Part shown: in pieces, positions 1 through 12,490 of the stretch
Layout: each line of letters begins with the position of its first letter
Position numbering within the stretch: position 1 is the first letter of the stretch
Origin: Mya arenaria
Lineage: Eukaryota; Mollusca; Bivalvia; Myida; Myidae
Assembly (NCBI RefSeq): GCF_026914265.1
Contig: NC_069126.1
Span: forward strand, 28,291,354 to 28,355,353
Length of the DNA: 64,000 nt
Direction of reading: 5' to 3'
Position numbers and translations under genes: made by a program
Notes under the pieces: model-generated
Told to the model about the DNA's origin: nothing
The model's database searches: none
Seen by the model: only the letters and a program-made list of their open reading frames with translations

Positions 1-140
1 TAAATGTGTCTGAAACTCCCTGTAATTATAACATGTATGTCTTAAACTCCATTAAGCTTATATCTCTTAAATATAATATACTTAATGTGTCTGAAACTCC
101 CTGTTGTTAATATTTCATAAACTCCCTATAATTATCCTTT
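1..140. repeat. degenerate minisatellite at left edge
   Basis: Imperfect repeats of a phrase close to AAACTCCCTGTAATTATAAC. This is the reverse complement of the CACTACAGGGAG(TTT) units filling the last introns of the Ig receptor genes further right (38.8-42.1 and 63.4-63.8 kb). The window therefore seems to open inside, or at the edge of, an inverted relic of that intronic array. No tail exon was found directly after it. Confidence 0.5.
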
Positions 141-3100
141 TATATATGACAACGATGTTATAAACAATGTACGTTGGACAAGTTTTGATAAATTTGTCAT
201 GGTCTTTTCCACCTCATAAACATCACGCGACCACAAATTTGCCTGCAATTAAGCTTTAGCGTGACCATTATTCATATATAAGTATTGTTGCGAAGTAAAG
301 TCTTCTCTTAAGTATCCGTATATAAGCTATGTATCGACGTCATAAAAGATCGGCAGCTATTTTTACTATTTCCGAAGAAAACAAACTTACGCTTGTAGAT
401 TACAAACGTTAAAGGAGGCACTGAAGCAATTCTGTAACAACAGTAACAACATATTGATAAAGCGGTTTTTAAGATTAATGTATTCCATAGTTTTACAGAA
501 TATGGAGAACAAAAGTTTTGATAAAACAAATATATTGTGGTTAAGAAGGTCGTGGCGATTACACCCGGCGCCCTTTGGCTAACCAATTGGATTGAATTGT
601 GTGATTGGTACACTTCATGTTATCAATAAAGTGTTGTTTCGCATGTATGTCAAAAATGGTCTGTACATGGTTATACTGTAACTAGAACAAGATACTTTGT
701 TATAATTGTCTTTTAGGCAAACTTGTTGACAGTAAAAAAGGCCCAAAACGTTGCCATACTTTTGTTAGAAAATGCATTTGTATGAAGATAGATTCAAACT
801 CTTAATTTATGGCATTTCCTTTTAAGTTGGTTATACATATCTTGAAAGCACCTATCAAAGAATGGCTCCGGACGTAGTTTACCTGAATCATAACGCAATA
901 AATGAAACACACTTAAATAACAATTTTTCACGAATACATAGCGCCGTTTTATTGAACGACTTAATCAGCACAGATAGTAGAGTAAGCTGATTTCTAATAT
1001 CATCAATACCTAAGATATTATGACAGGGGGTCGCACATAGGCAATGTATTAATGTCATTTATTCGCATAAAATACTAGAAAAACCGGTAAATACTTATAC
1101 TAAGCTATTTCTAAATAAGTTTCCACTAAATTCCGTAGCTCTTCTATTTCAAATCTAAGAGCTAAAACATTAAAGCTACTTTAAAGAACATATTATGCTC
1201 CCTCCTCAAGACAGTTATAAATTGAGGTATTTTTTCTGAATATTTGCTAATCCCGATCGACGTTCACATTTATCATTATATAAACTTACTTTATTTCCTT
1301 TACAACGATTTTGAAACAATTAATTGGTACTTTTGTTGGCACGCGAGAGTTTGATCTTGTGTTTCTTGTGTGGTCCGTTGTGTTGTTTTGTGCGTTGAGT
1401 GACTGTAGTCAATTGGCTCAGGCCGAAGCCTTTTGCCTTAGAACATAATCACTGTTACATATTTAGCTCCTGGGCTTGCCCCTGAAATTTCCATTGTATT
1501 ACTAAAAAAACAACAAAGAATTCGGACACAGTCGTACCCATACTTTAACTTTCCGATAGAATAAAGAAACACTGTTAGCTTTCTATAACGCAGTATTCCT
1601 AAACTAAAGTGTCGCGACGTTTTGCGAGTTGTTTCATGTCGAGAAGAACACGAAATGACATATAGACATTGAGGTAATCGTCTATGAGCGCAATTTGACT
1701 TAGAGTTGTGGTACAACGTTTAGACGAGGATCAAAAATTGTTTCTTTTAAGTACACTAGGGATGTCGAACGTTGCGACTATGGACGTCAAATTTCAAAAC
1801 TGTTTTGACATGCTGATATTCGCTATGAACACGCCACAACTCGTAATTCCTTCAAACCTCTTATCATTTTGTATCTATTTATACATCATTAGCGTGGTGT
1901 CTATAAATAATCATGACAATTCTTAAACGACGAAAGGTTTTGCGTGTCTGTTCGGTCTTTTGAACGAGTGCTGTGCTGGTAGATCGCTAACTTACAATTA
2001 CATGTCGCTGTTTGAATGGCGCAGCTTTTTATATTTATATATGGAAAAGTATACTCTTAAAAATCATTCAAATGCTCATTTTACCATGAAAAAAAATGAC
2101 AGAATAACGTACGCCAACTGTGAAGCCAGTTAATGTTCAACACAAGTAACGTTTGAAGAACTGTGGTTCTCCTGCATGTAGAATACTGGATAGAGTGCAG
2201 TATTGCGAGTATAATGACCGTCTATATTATTTTATGGACCATGTTGGATAGTGGTTTATTTGTGTTATCTTTATATCAAATACCATGCTTTTGGAGCGGT
2301 AACACGTATATGGAGCTTATTCGTGTAATAAATATCATGCGGATACATTACAACGCTATCCACTGATACGAACGCTGGTCATGGAACAACACGATACAAA
2401 ACAGACATTTCTCCAACAACTATTCTGAGCTGAAGCGTTCATATATAATTTTGATTCCTAGGGGTTTGGGTGAAATATCTTTTACATCAACAATTAATAG
2501 ATTACAGTGTACCACGATTAATTATAACAAGACAATATGATACAACACATATAGCATTGATTCTACCGATGTATGTGATTTTATAATTTTAAGATACGAT
2601 TTCAATTAGGCAACTTCATACCCACTGCACGTATGCAGTTATTGTATCGACATTCTTCGAGATCTGAGCTTGTACTTGTACATAATTCTTAATCCTTCTG
2701 CAAACCTTCATAACTTGTAAATGAAAAAGAACCGTATTAACTAGAATATATAATATGTTAAATATACGAACAACAGGGCAATATAGAGTACAAGAACGTA
2801 TTTGTTGTATTAGTTCTCAGACCTAGAGATCGACATGGGAACCAAATCGATCGAATCGGATAGCTCGACTGGCCAACACTGCAGTCCAAATTACTTTCGT
2901 CGTCTAGACATTACAAAGTACATATTATATTGTTAAAAACCTTAGCCCCCCTTTGAATGAAATAATTCCAATGTAATTGGGAATTTTACAGAATTATTAA
3001 GGGAAAATACTTCTGATTTATTAAAATCAATACTAAGTGCAATCTTTACCTGTCTACTATACTAACCCTGTTTAAATTGCCTTATAGCAGTATGGAACAA

Positions 3101-3514
3101 TATAACAGTGATATAGAATAAAAGAGCCAAACTTATTAGACAAATCCTTCCTTTCCGAACTGTGAATCCGCTTTAAGACAGTAAAACAACTATGAAATAC
3201 CAAGCGAATAACAAATCACCAACTCATCGTGATTTACAAACATGCTCATCACGACAAAGCGAATAACAGCTCCATATGGTTTATTCGGCTTTGAATAATA
3301 TCCTTAAATAAAAATAAAGCAATTCTGAATAAGTTCCAATAATAAATAAAACTGATCTGACAAATTTCTATGTCAGAAGATATCGGCAGACATGATTGAT
3401 TGATTCGGCGAACCTCGGACTTTTGTTATGTATCATGTATAGGAATGTGGGTACAATTCAGGTAACCACTTCTGAAAGAAAACTAATTTGGTATTAGGTC
3501 AGCACCCCTCCATC
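141..3514. other. intergenic, no gene recognised
   Basis: AT-rich sequence with only short open frames on both strands. None has a splice context or protein pattern I can recognise. I see nothing else supportable. Confidence 0.5.
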
Positions 3515-4345
3515 TCCAGTGCAGTTTTGTATCGAAAAACATTTTAGTTTCATTACCTTACCTTGTACCAATCCCGTGCGAATACCATATTGGTATAAAT
3601 CTCTTAAGACAAAACCAACAGACTACCGTTTATTTATTAAGTGTAAAAACCAAATCCGGTACTACCACATACTTCTTGTAGACAAGATACCCAGAGTACC
3701 CAAACCAAATCTGTTAAATACCATACTATCTGTATTAAATGAAATAACCTAAACTGGTAAATATATACCTACAGTGTATAGGTGTCATAACCAAATATGA
3801 TAAATATCATACCTACAGTGTTTAAATGAAATCTGGTTACATCGTGTAGACAAAGTTTCCATACCAAATCTGGTAAATACCATTCTAACAGTGTTTTATT
3901 GTAATGACTAAATTTGGTAAATTTAAAACCTACTGAGTTTAAGTCCTATAACCAAATCTGGTAACTTACACATACATCGGCCAAACAAAGTACCCATACC
4001 AGATCTAGCAAATACCATTCTTACAGTGTTTAAGTGTAATTACCAAATCTGGTAGATGTCATACAAACAGTATTTAAGTGTAATAATCAAATCTGGTGAA
4101 TATTATACCCACAATGTTTAAGTGTAATGATAAAATCTGGTAACTTCCATATACTTCGTGTAGACAAGGAACCCATACCAAATCTGGTAAATACCATACT
4201 ACCATTGTTTAAGTGTAATGACCAAATATGGAACTTCCACATACCTAGTGAAAACTAAGTACCATACCAAATCTGGTAAATACCAAACTTACAGTGTTTA
4301 AAAGTAATTACCAAATCTAGTAACTTTCAAACACATCCTGTTGGA
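3515..4345. repeat. degenerate ~45-bp tandem array
   Basis: The phrase CCAAATCTGGTAAATACCAT, or a close variant, recurs about every 41-50 bp. It alternates with phrases around CAGTGTTTAAGTGTAATGA and around GTGTAGACAAGGTACCCATA, giving a longer composite period. At least eleven variants of AAATCTGGTAA are visible between 3863 and 4313. The array decays on both sides. Confidence 0.8.
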
Positions 4346-5085
4346 CTAGTGTTAATACCAATTCATGTATAATTAATATTATAAAAGAAGTGGAGTACTT
4401 AATCAATTACAGTGTTTTTCAACGTTATAAGTGCCTTTACCAAACGAGGTAAATGACAACTAAACCTTATTACCTACATAAAATGTCTTATCAAATTAGT
4501 TGCCAACCACCTGTTTTTGCAGATATGCCGTCTTCCATCCTTACCAGATCTTGTGTTTTTCAATCATCTATAGTATTTTACCTAATCTGATACACCACCA
4601 TCTCACCATCCGACCCAAGCTACCGCTACTTACCATTGGACAATAAAGGAACAACGTACCATATCAGCCGCTACGGCCAAGATGGGTTCTATTGCTACCT
4701 GTTGAGTCAACCATTCGTTGGTCCTACCAACGCAACAGACGTCACTTTGACGATAAATGCTAAGAACTGTGTTTACCATTAAGTGGGGACGTTATGGACT
4801 ACTGGATGTTACATACCAACTTCTCGGACTAAATCGCTACCAAATACATTAAATACCTATGAAATCTATCTGTTAGATACAGTTGATACATGTTCACCTC
4901 TTTATCTGAGTCTCCGAAGGTTCATCGAAAGCCAGGTATAAACAGACCCTGTAACACTAGCTGTGTCGCAAACCCCCAATACGTCATAAGCTGAGTCGTA
5001 AAATAAACATAGACATAACAAAGTGTATATTTATGATAAACATTTTTTTTTTCAATATTTTTTCACATCTTAGCATCGTTATATT
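4346..5085. other. intergenic, nothing recognised
   Basis: Degenerate remains of the preceding array, then unique sequence up to the 3' flank of the GPCR gene. No gene was seen. Confidence 0.4.
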
Positions 5086-5090
5086 TAGTT

Positions 5091-5103
5091 TTTATTTTTT
5101 ATT
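5091..5103 (-). promoter_or_regulatory. poly(A) signals of the GPCR gene
   Basis: Two overlapping AATAAA hexamers on the minus strand (TTTATT on plus) lie about 80-95 nt downstream of the GPCR stop codon, a suitable distance for 3'-end formation. Confidence 0.45.
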
Positions 5104-5183
5104 TTCAGTTTTGTTTTCCAATAACATCCGTCTTAAAACCTAGTACCAGTGAGCAGATACATACCCATGTTCGAAACTAGCCG

Positions 5184-5922
5184 TCAGGGCCTACATCGAT
5201 AAACACGCCTAAAAACCTTCATAAAGGCTTGTCGAAGTTCTTTACTCGTATAGGCGTATATAAACGGATTCAGGGTCGAGTTTAAGTATGTCATCCAAAA
5301 AAAGAACGTGTACAACTCTCCCGGGACTAACTCTGGTGCCCATGCGTACGTATCAAAGACGATGTAATACGGGAACCAACATATTAGATAGCTACTGAGC
5401 ACGTAAGTCAGGGTTATGAAAATCCTTCTCTCTCGAACATTCCCACCATTCTCCTTCGTGACTGGATTCCTCCGGGAGTCGTAGGTTTTAGATGTTTTTG
5501 TCAATCTGCCTTTCGAGCCAATTCCAGTTTGGCTTGTAGAGGCTCCGCCCACAGTGCTTCTACCGACACTCAAATACTTGTTTGGGGTTTTATCAGTTAT
5601 CGTACGGTCACCTCTTGATTCACTATTTTGCAACACGCTAGCCCTGGCAGCATTGGCATCAGTTCTTACCGTAAGCACGCTACTTCGAGTTTGAAGGCTG
5701 ATATCCGTGTTTGCTGCGACATTTAATGCTTGGCGGCGCATAACGTAGAGCACCTTCAAATAGGAGAAAACCATCACCAGACAAGGAGCGTAATGTCCTA
5801 TTAACGCCACAAATATGACAAACTCGCGGTTGTCTGACGGCTCCCAAATACAGAAATGGTCCTCATTATGTTGCAGTCTGTCGGCGATAAAGGGTGGTGT
5901 CCATACTGCATCTACACAAAAC
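5184..5922 (-). CDS. GPCR exon B (ECL2 to C-terminus)
   Basis: Starts after the acceptor TTTTTTGCAG and reads FCVDAVWTPPF into extracellular loop 2. The conserved loop Cys sits in HFCIWEP. TM5, a serine/threonine-rich third intracellular loop, TM6 (CWFPYYIVF) and TM7 (WMTYLNSTLNPFIY) follow, then an amphipathic helix-8-like tail (KELRQAFMKVFRR). The frame is fully open to the stop, which argues that any inactivation of the gene is recent. Confidence 0.88.
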
Positions 5923-8900
5923 CTGCAAAAAAGGACCGAAAAAAAACCCTTATAAGTAAAAACTTTGTTTATATATATAATTGAAACACACCCACTAATT
6001 CTGGTGCTATAAGACGTTGACAGTTTTAATTTTACCCTTATATTGCTGTCAATTTTGCAGTCTCATTCAAACCCTGACGATTGTCTTCATATATTCACAT
6101 ATAAGATGTATTTACCGCTTTCGAGGGATCCATCTTCTAGAACTAATTACATTTGTATTATTTTCATCTGTATTACACGTTCGCTTTAGTCAATATCTCA
6201 GCGCAAAGAAAAAATAACAATATATTACGAAATGTAATAAAATGAAACAATATTAAGTAAAGCTTCATACTGGCTTTATTGATCATAAAAGTAAATGCAT
6301 GAGGTGACTACAACGAATCCCTGAAAGCTTCCTAGAAGAAGAGCATTAGTCTTAAATAACTTGCGCAAATATCACCATTAGACTTGTAATTTTAATATCA
6401 TCACGCACACATTCCAAAGGTGTGTCTTATTACACATCGCATATTAAATACTTTCTATAAGCATATGAATGAAATGACAAGGTAATTTGCAGCCAGGGCA
6501 ACTGTTTCCACCTGCGTATTAAAACAACCCTCTTAGTTTAAAATGAAACTTGATGTTAACGGATTATTTACATCTTTAATGTTCGATATGTTTTTTTCAA
6601 AAAATTGCAATTAAAAGAAATGAATACTTTTAATCTGAGACCAAGTTGGTTGCAGCTTATAGAAATCAGAATGTTTTATGAAATATTTGCATGTATATTG
6701 TTGCCTTACAAATGATTGCAGTGTCGATCTTCTTTAACGTTGTATTCAAATCATTCGACCTAAAGATGATAAAAGTATGATATCAAAATTATTTCCATGA
6801 AATTAGTATAATTATCTTGTTTATTTTGCTTAACAGACACCTATCATTGTGCTGGTGGTATCATTATGAAACTTGAACCACTTTATTCTTATTAATGCTT
6901 ACCTAGATCCGGTTGAATAGGATATAATTAGAAAACCAAATAATTGCCAATGCGTTTCGCTTAATGAAACATTTCTCATCGAATAATATCCATAGCCACA
7001 ACGTAAGGCATTCGATTTAGTTATTTAAAGACCTTTTCTGTTTCATTGTTTTTCGTGTCAAAAGATAATCGATCACTTCCGAGCAGATTAAACGCTAGCC
7101 TGTAAAGGAGGATGTTAAGTATTATCGCTTGATAGATGGGAAATTATAGCATTCATTATAACCGGCTTGGATGATATTTTCAAGAATAAAAGGATTCCGA
7201 GAATTAAAATTAAATATTCGGAAAATATTCATGGATATTCCAGTTTGTAAAAAACATACGTCAGAAACGAAAATTGCAGTCGGCGTTCATGGCTTTATCA
7301 TTAGAATTTCTTCCCATAGTGACACAAATAATTCATCTGGTACGAGAATACCATACATTACCGAAGTTGCATTTACCATTAAACCAATTTCAAACAATCT
7401 TAACTTGACATTTTATATGAAAACCTTTCGGAAGCAGAATCTTTATTCAACATATGGACTGTGTGAAACATTCCATTTACAGTAATGATTTATTTCAATG
7501 CTGTTTACATCCACTATCGTCGGCTTAGCACTTCCTGTTCCTAGGAATCATCAAAAATGTAAAATGATATCTGTGACAAACAATCTAAAAAGGAAAAGTT
7601 ATTCCACCGACTCATGTCAGTTGCTTTTGAAGTGTTTCTTGGAATAATTTACCGCTTTAACTTTCTCCTTTGGCTTCCTGCAACTTGTTATATCAATATT
7701 GATTGTAACTCTGAAATATCCAAGTATCAATGAAAGCTTCTGTAATCACTCACAGAGAAGATTATGGCAGTTAAATGATATATAATTACAAGGATCTTTT
7801 TAAAGCATGACATTATGTGATTAATGCATAAACGACCAGTAATGGCAATGATGGGGTTACTTCACACTCGAAGTATCATTCATGTGTATGTTATTAATAT
7901 TGAGCACACATGTTGACCATTTGAAAGAATATCAAAAACTACCAGAACATATATGAATCAATAACACTAATTTTGAAATACACCAATTCATTTATATATG
8001 TGCCAATATGTTTAAGGTAGACATTAAAATTATGGTTAAGTTTACATATCCAGCTTAAGGAAAGCTACAAGGTGTTTCTGGTTAGGTTGTAACCGATTGT
8101 CTCTTCAGCGTGAGTCGGATACATCTTCCATTCACTATATCCGTCTTGGACGGGAGTGGTCAGTTATGTCATTAGTCTATATACGTATTTGGCAAAAGGC
8201 GGACACATGTTCCGTTAGTCAATAAACCTCAGTGTTGCAGTTTTTAAGGAGTGTTTATTTAAAATAGAGTACTTTTCAAACCGATGCTGAGAAATTACAG
8301 TGACAGTTACTATTTTTTTAAAAATATTTTTATCTCACTGCAAGAGTTTGATGTATACATAAACATATTGTAACGATTTCTATGATGTACTATTCTGAAC
8401 AAATCAAAACCAATATCGTTACAAACACGATAGCAATACGTGAATACGAACCAGATTTACGAATGTATCATATCATTTCACAGTTAAAGAATAAGTGTTT
8501 GGATATAAAAAAAGCTAATATAAAGTACAAAATAAAAAATATAAACTATGGTAGCAGGTGGTAACAAGATTCAATACACTTTCAAAAGCAATCAAATACA
8601 AGTATATAAAGGATATTACATTGGTCACTCAGAAACGGGATGTATTAAACAACGTTAACATGATAAAAAATAGCCCTGCTCGTTTTTTAATTACATTCTA
8701 CTAAACGAATATACAGAGTAGCGTATTGAAAACAAGAATGGTTACAGTATTGTTATATCTTTTGTATATATTTTAATATGTGCTGCGTTAAATGCATAAA
8801 ATGTTGTTATCAACGCGAAAATTTTAGATTGCTACTCACATCATATTACCTATTAGTATATACTATATGGTTGACATGTAGAATTATGTATAAATTGTTT

Positions 8901-8940
8901 GTTTTTTTTATTTTAGGAAAGTTGGAGATAATTTCCTTAC
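5923..8940 (-). other. 3-kb intron of the GPCR gene
   Basis: Bounded by GTAAGG and TTTTTTGCAG on the minus strand. It is AT-rich, and I see no other gene in it on either strand. Confidence 0.7.
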
Positions 8941-9455
8941 CATATAAAAATGAGTATCATTACTGTTCGGCAACGGTTGTTAAATTTTTTGTAATTGATA
9001 GCCCATGTGACGCACCAGAAGCGGTCTACGGAGATAGCGACTAACGTAAACACAGACTCAAAGACTCAAATGTCATCGCAAAGTCAAAGTAGATCCACAC
9101 ACCACACATGATGCGTCCGAACGGCCAGTATCCAAGCAGCGTATCATTGCCGTTATGGCAACGAAGAAGTCCGTTACTGCTAGCTTTAGTATGTAAAGGT
9201 TAAATGGTTGTAATAACCGTCTCTCAATGGCGAACGATAGAAGTACAAGCAGATTTCCAAATATTGTCACTATGTCCATTAGAGTCAACACCACGGCAAG
9301 GATAATGTTTTTAGCCGTAACTTGAAAATCTGGAGGCACAAACTCAGTTTTATTGTTTCCGGTATTAACTACTGTGGTGTTTTCAAAATGTGTAGTATTA
9401 TTAGCAATTCCGTCATTGTAGAAATGAATTAACTTCTTCAAATTACTATTCAGTT
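8941..9455 (-). pseudogene. GPCR exon A (N-terminus to TM4 start), two lesions
   Basis: The extracellular stretch has several N-glycosylation sequons (NNTT, ENTT, NKT). TM1 and TM2 are followed by a frame break just after ITAM. The next frame reads DTLLGYWPFGRIMCGVW and the TM3 Asp, then breaks again at the 8-bp duplication. The third frame reads VFTLVAISVDRFWCVTW to the donor. Comparison with the normal TM2-to-Trp spacing of aminergic receptors suggests about five residues are missing at the first break. No ATG lies upstream in frame before a stop, so a further 5' exon is likely; possible acceptors (CATTAG or GAATAG) lie at about 9446-9457. Confidence 0.85.
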
Positions 9456-9483
9456 CTAATGTATGATATATTATCTTTAAAAT

Positions 9484-11086
9484 TCAGTGACATACATGCA
9501 ACGTATGAAATATTGTTTAAAGCGCTTCACTAGCTGACATGAAGCTCCCAGGAGTATTTCCACTGAAAACCTGGGAGAAACTTATATACAGTGTTAGAAA
9601 GTAAAATCGATTAAGAGGCCCGTTAGAGATGCTATTTCTTGAGAAGATCTTAAAAGAATTCCAGCTGAATTATTGTGTTATATTAATGCCTGTTTTCGTA
9701 GTACGGAGTGACATACCTAGTGCAGTTTGTAAGATTATATTATGATTTTAGGAATGTGTTGTTCTGTCATGTTGATATGATATTTTTAATGATATGTTTT
9801 AGAGTAAAGAAACATACACCTAGTGGACGTCTGATATTGGACTCAGATCCCAGATACTGACATCAATTACGCATTACTTTCTTAATGTTTACGCCAAAAG
9901 TTCATAATCTCACTTCAGAATGGATAAAGTTATTATATTTTTTAAAGAAAATAATGTGTAGCCTTTTATCCCTATTCTCTAAATTGTTCGACATGGCCTT
10001 TTTTGCGATATTGTCTAAACATATCCAAAGATTTTGCGTTGATCGGAAAATATTCGCAGGAAAATTCTGCATTAAAAGAATGGATTTCATAGTGTAAACA
10101 TGTACGTTTAGTAAAAATACCCATAACAATTATGTTTACATACTAGCCTTATATTTATAGTACAAGTATTGATTTACGTTAGTTTGAGTTTTCCTTAACT
10201 TGATTAGGCCACTTATGAATTTATTTGTATTGAGCCTTTCAAGGCTGTACCTAAAAAAATACACATCTCTTGCAATAATGTAAATAGGTCGGTCTCATAT
10301 TTGAGAAGTCGTCTTCCACAGATCTGTATCAGATTGCGTACTCAACTTAATCTCCTAGTGAGATGTCATTGACGATAACCGAACACTAAAGATAACAAAA
10401 TGTTGATGTGGTGTATGTATGAGCTGTGTTGTTTTTTCGTCGTCCATCATTTGTAAAGTGTTGGTTAAGCCTAAACATTGTGCATCTTAGCAAGGTCTTC
10501 GTTGAATCTTCTGGACTTTGACAGGATAACTTCCTTCTGCAGCAGGTATTGACCAACAGTGTTTAACTAGTCGTTTACATTTCAAAGAAAAAATAACAAA
10601 TTATCGTCATAGCCGTGGTGATGATGAAGTTGTCGTGATCGTCAACCGCTTCGTTGCAAACAAAGCTTCAATCATAACTCAATAAAGACCAGACATAACC
10701 AGAACGATATTTTAAAATCCATGTTCGAAAATAAACTCATATTAATAAAAGGCCTTTAAGTTTTGAAATATTCAGGAGAAGTTTTCAGAAGAGAAATCTC
10801 GCAGAGAAAAATACACAATGAAATTAAATATGCCACTTTCGAAGAACTTGATACAGACTAAGTAAAATTATAACCAATGTGTTTCTCTTTCAAAATTCAT
10901 ACACAATACTCCATGTTTTGAAATTTCGCAATTGGAAACTCGAGTACATGAATAGAAAAGTTTAATATTTCTTTTTTTATAGCCACGATTAACATTTAAA
11001 TATGAGCAATGCTTTAATGTGTTATATGAAAACAGCTGTATTATAAAACATTAAAACATTTACTTTATGTATTTGTTTACATTCAG
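9484..11086. other. intergenic, nothing recognised
   Basis: AT-rich spacer between the GPCR 5' region and the candidate exon at 11.1 kb. It holds short open frames only, without splice or domain support. Confidence 0.45.
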
Positions 11087-11174
11087 GGGGCTGGCATCAT
11101 TTGGGACGCAGAATCTCAAAACGGTTTTATAGGATTTACCACACTGGAGTTTGATCACAATGAATACGTATTCG
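11087..11174 (+). CDS. isolated candidate exon, function unknown
   Basis: An 88-nt segment is framed by a good acceptor (TTGTTTACATTCAG) and a good donor (TTCG/GTAAGA). It is open in phase 0, reading GAGIIWDAESQNGFIG, then FTTLEFDHNEYVF, and leaves one nucleotide over. The residue pattern (alternating hydrophobic, Gly, Trp) suggests a beta-rich extracellular fold. I do not recognise the family, and no partner exons were found nearby. It could be a chance open segment or a relic exon. Confidence 0.35.
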
Positions 11175-12490
11175 GTAAGAAATGAGGTGTGGATTACACT
11201 CTTATCGGTGAGATCATTGCATTTGAGGAAGTTAAATTTTGACAATAAAAGTATGTCAAGAAGAAAATAAGGAAGATAAACACCGCACTTGAGCAAAACA
11301 AACACTGTTATTTATTCTGTCCGATTTGTGACATAGACACAAATTTAAAATTGCATTAATTTTGAGAATGAAGACTAATAAAAGACATGTTTGAAAAATA
11401 TCCAAAGATATCCAAACAGCTTGATAATTGTACATGGAAAAATACATAAAGTATATCGAGGGACAGTACTCTAATTCAAGTTGTATCAATATTTTAAGCA
11501 TTTTACATACTGCAATCGGTAATTCAATGAAATGCTCATTTAATCACACAATTACAATTTTAGAAGTACAATTACATGTTGCATTGCAAGACAACAGCTC
11601 TTTTGATTTATAACTTATAATTCAATTGTATATTCTATTCACGTACAAATGGCTTAAAAGTGTGAATTCAACATCTTTTGCATTTTCAAACACTAGTTTC
11701 TGTTTCGTTTTAATTTAAAACTCAATGTAGAAATGCGTAAATAAAAAAAGTTTCATATAGTTATTGGTAAAATTAAGTTTAATCATATTTTACGATGATT
11801 CTTATTAAAGAATTACATATTTTGTTTAACGTCGTGATGTTTCAGTTTAATGCAAATTCAAGTAAACACATTCTAAAACAAGCACATTTTTCTTATTTAA
11901 TTGTAACAATTAAATATATAACATCACAATCAAATTTTGAATCTCTATACACACGAGACAATATCATTAATGAATAAATTACAACAGATGCTGGGCACCA
12001 AATGGGGTGATAATGTATTTAACAAAGTGTATGGTACATCTGTTTTCAGCATGTTTTATGGATCTAATTATGGAGTCAAACCCCGCAGAAAAAGCTAGTT
12101 CACCACTGACGGCTACAATGTTTTATGTTCAAAATTTATGTCTGGTAACCGAAATCAATTTTGGTATCATTCTGAATATATCATTTTCCTGTTTACTAAT
12201 ATGTAAACTAGATAACCAAAAGTACATCATACAGTTATTACAGTTTATATATTTGCTCTTATTTTCAACTTCTTGAATTGGACACATTTTCCTTTTGTGG
12301 ATACAAATCATTTTCTAATGATATCTAAACACAACGATGTCACAAGGTATCAAAATTTCACATATGTGTGTCAAAAACCTAAACATATTGTTTCAGAATA
12401 CGTGCATTTTTATGCTGCTTGTTCTTTATAATTAATTCTTGTTTGACACGTCTTGCTCTTCAATTGAGTTCCAGAGGATTTTGTTCCGAA
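11175..12490. other. 3' flank of the membrane-protein gene
   Basis: AT-rich sequence downstream of the minus-strand stop codon at 12491, probably containing that gene's 3' UTR. No close AATAAA was found; the nearest clear one is over 1 kb away, near 11.31 kb. No other gene was seen. Confidence 0.4.

Larger units (their letters stand above)
5184..9455 (-). pseudogene. amine-type GPCR (histamine/muscarinic-like), frameshifted
   Basis: Two-exon class A receptor. It shows TM1 (FGNLLVLL), a DRF triad replacing DRY, a long third loop of about 100 residues, CWFPYY in TM6 and NPFIY in TM7. The biogenic-amine signature is present: TM3 has Cys followed seven residues later by Asp (CGVWIYFD, Asp3.32), and TM7 has Trp7.40 and Tyr7.43. 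TM5 lacks the usual catecholamine serines, and TM6 most resembles histamine or muscarinic receptors; the ligand cannot be assigned. The exon A donor (TATG/GTAAGG) and exon B acceptor (TTTTTTGCAG/G) join in phase through a shared Trp codon. Exon A is broken twice: a probable deletion of ~16 nt between TM2 and TM3 near 9140, and an 8-bp tandem duplication (TTTGAGTC twice) near 9055. The net frame is not restored, so it is a recent pseudogene, a null allele or an assembly fault. The true start codon is not visible. Confidence 0.85.

Noticed and set aside
12007..12311. Overlapping open frames on both strands downstream of the membrane-protein gene
   Set aside because: Short, overlapping on opposite strands, no splice or domain support; likely 3' UTR or spacer.
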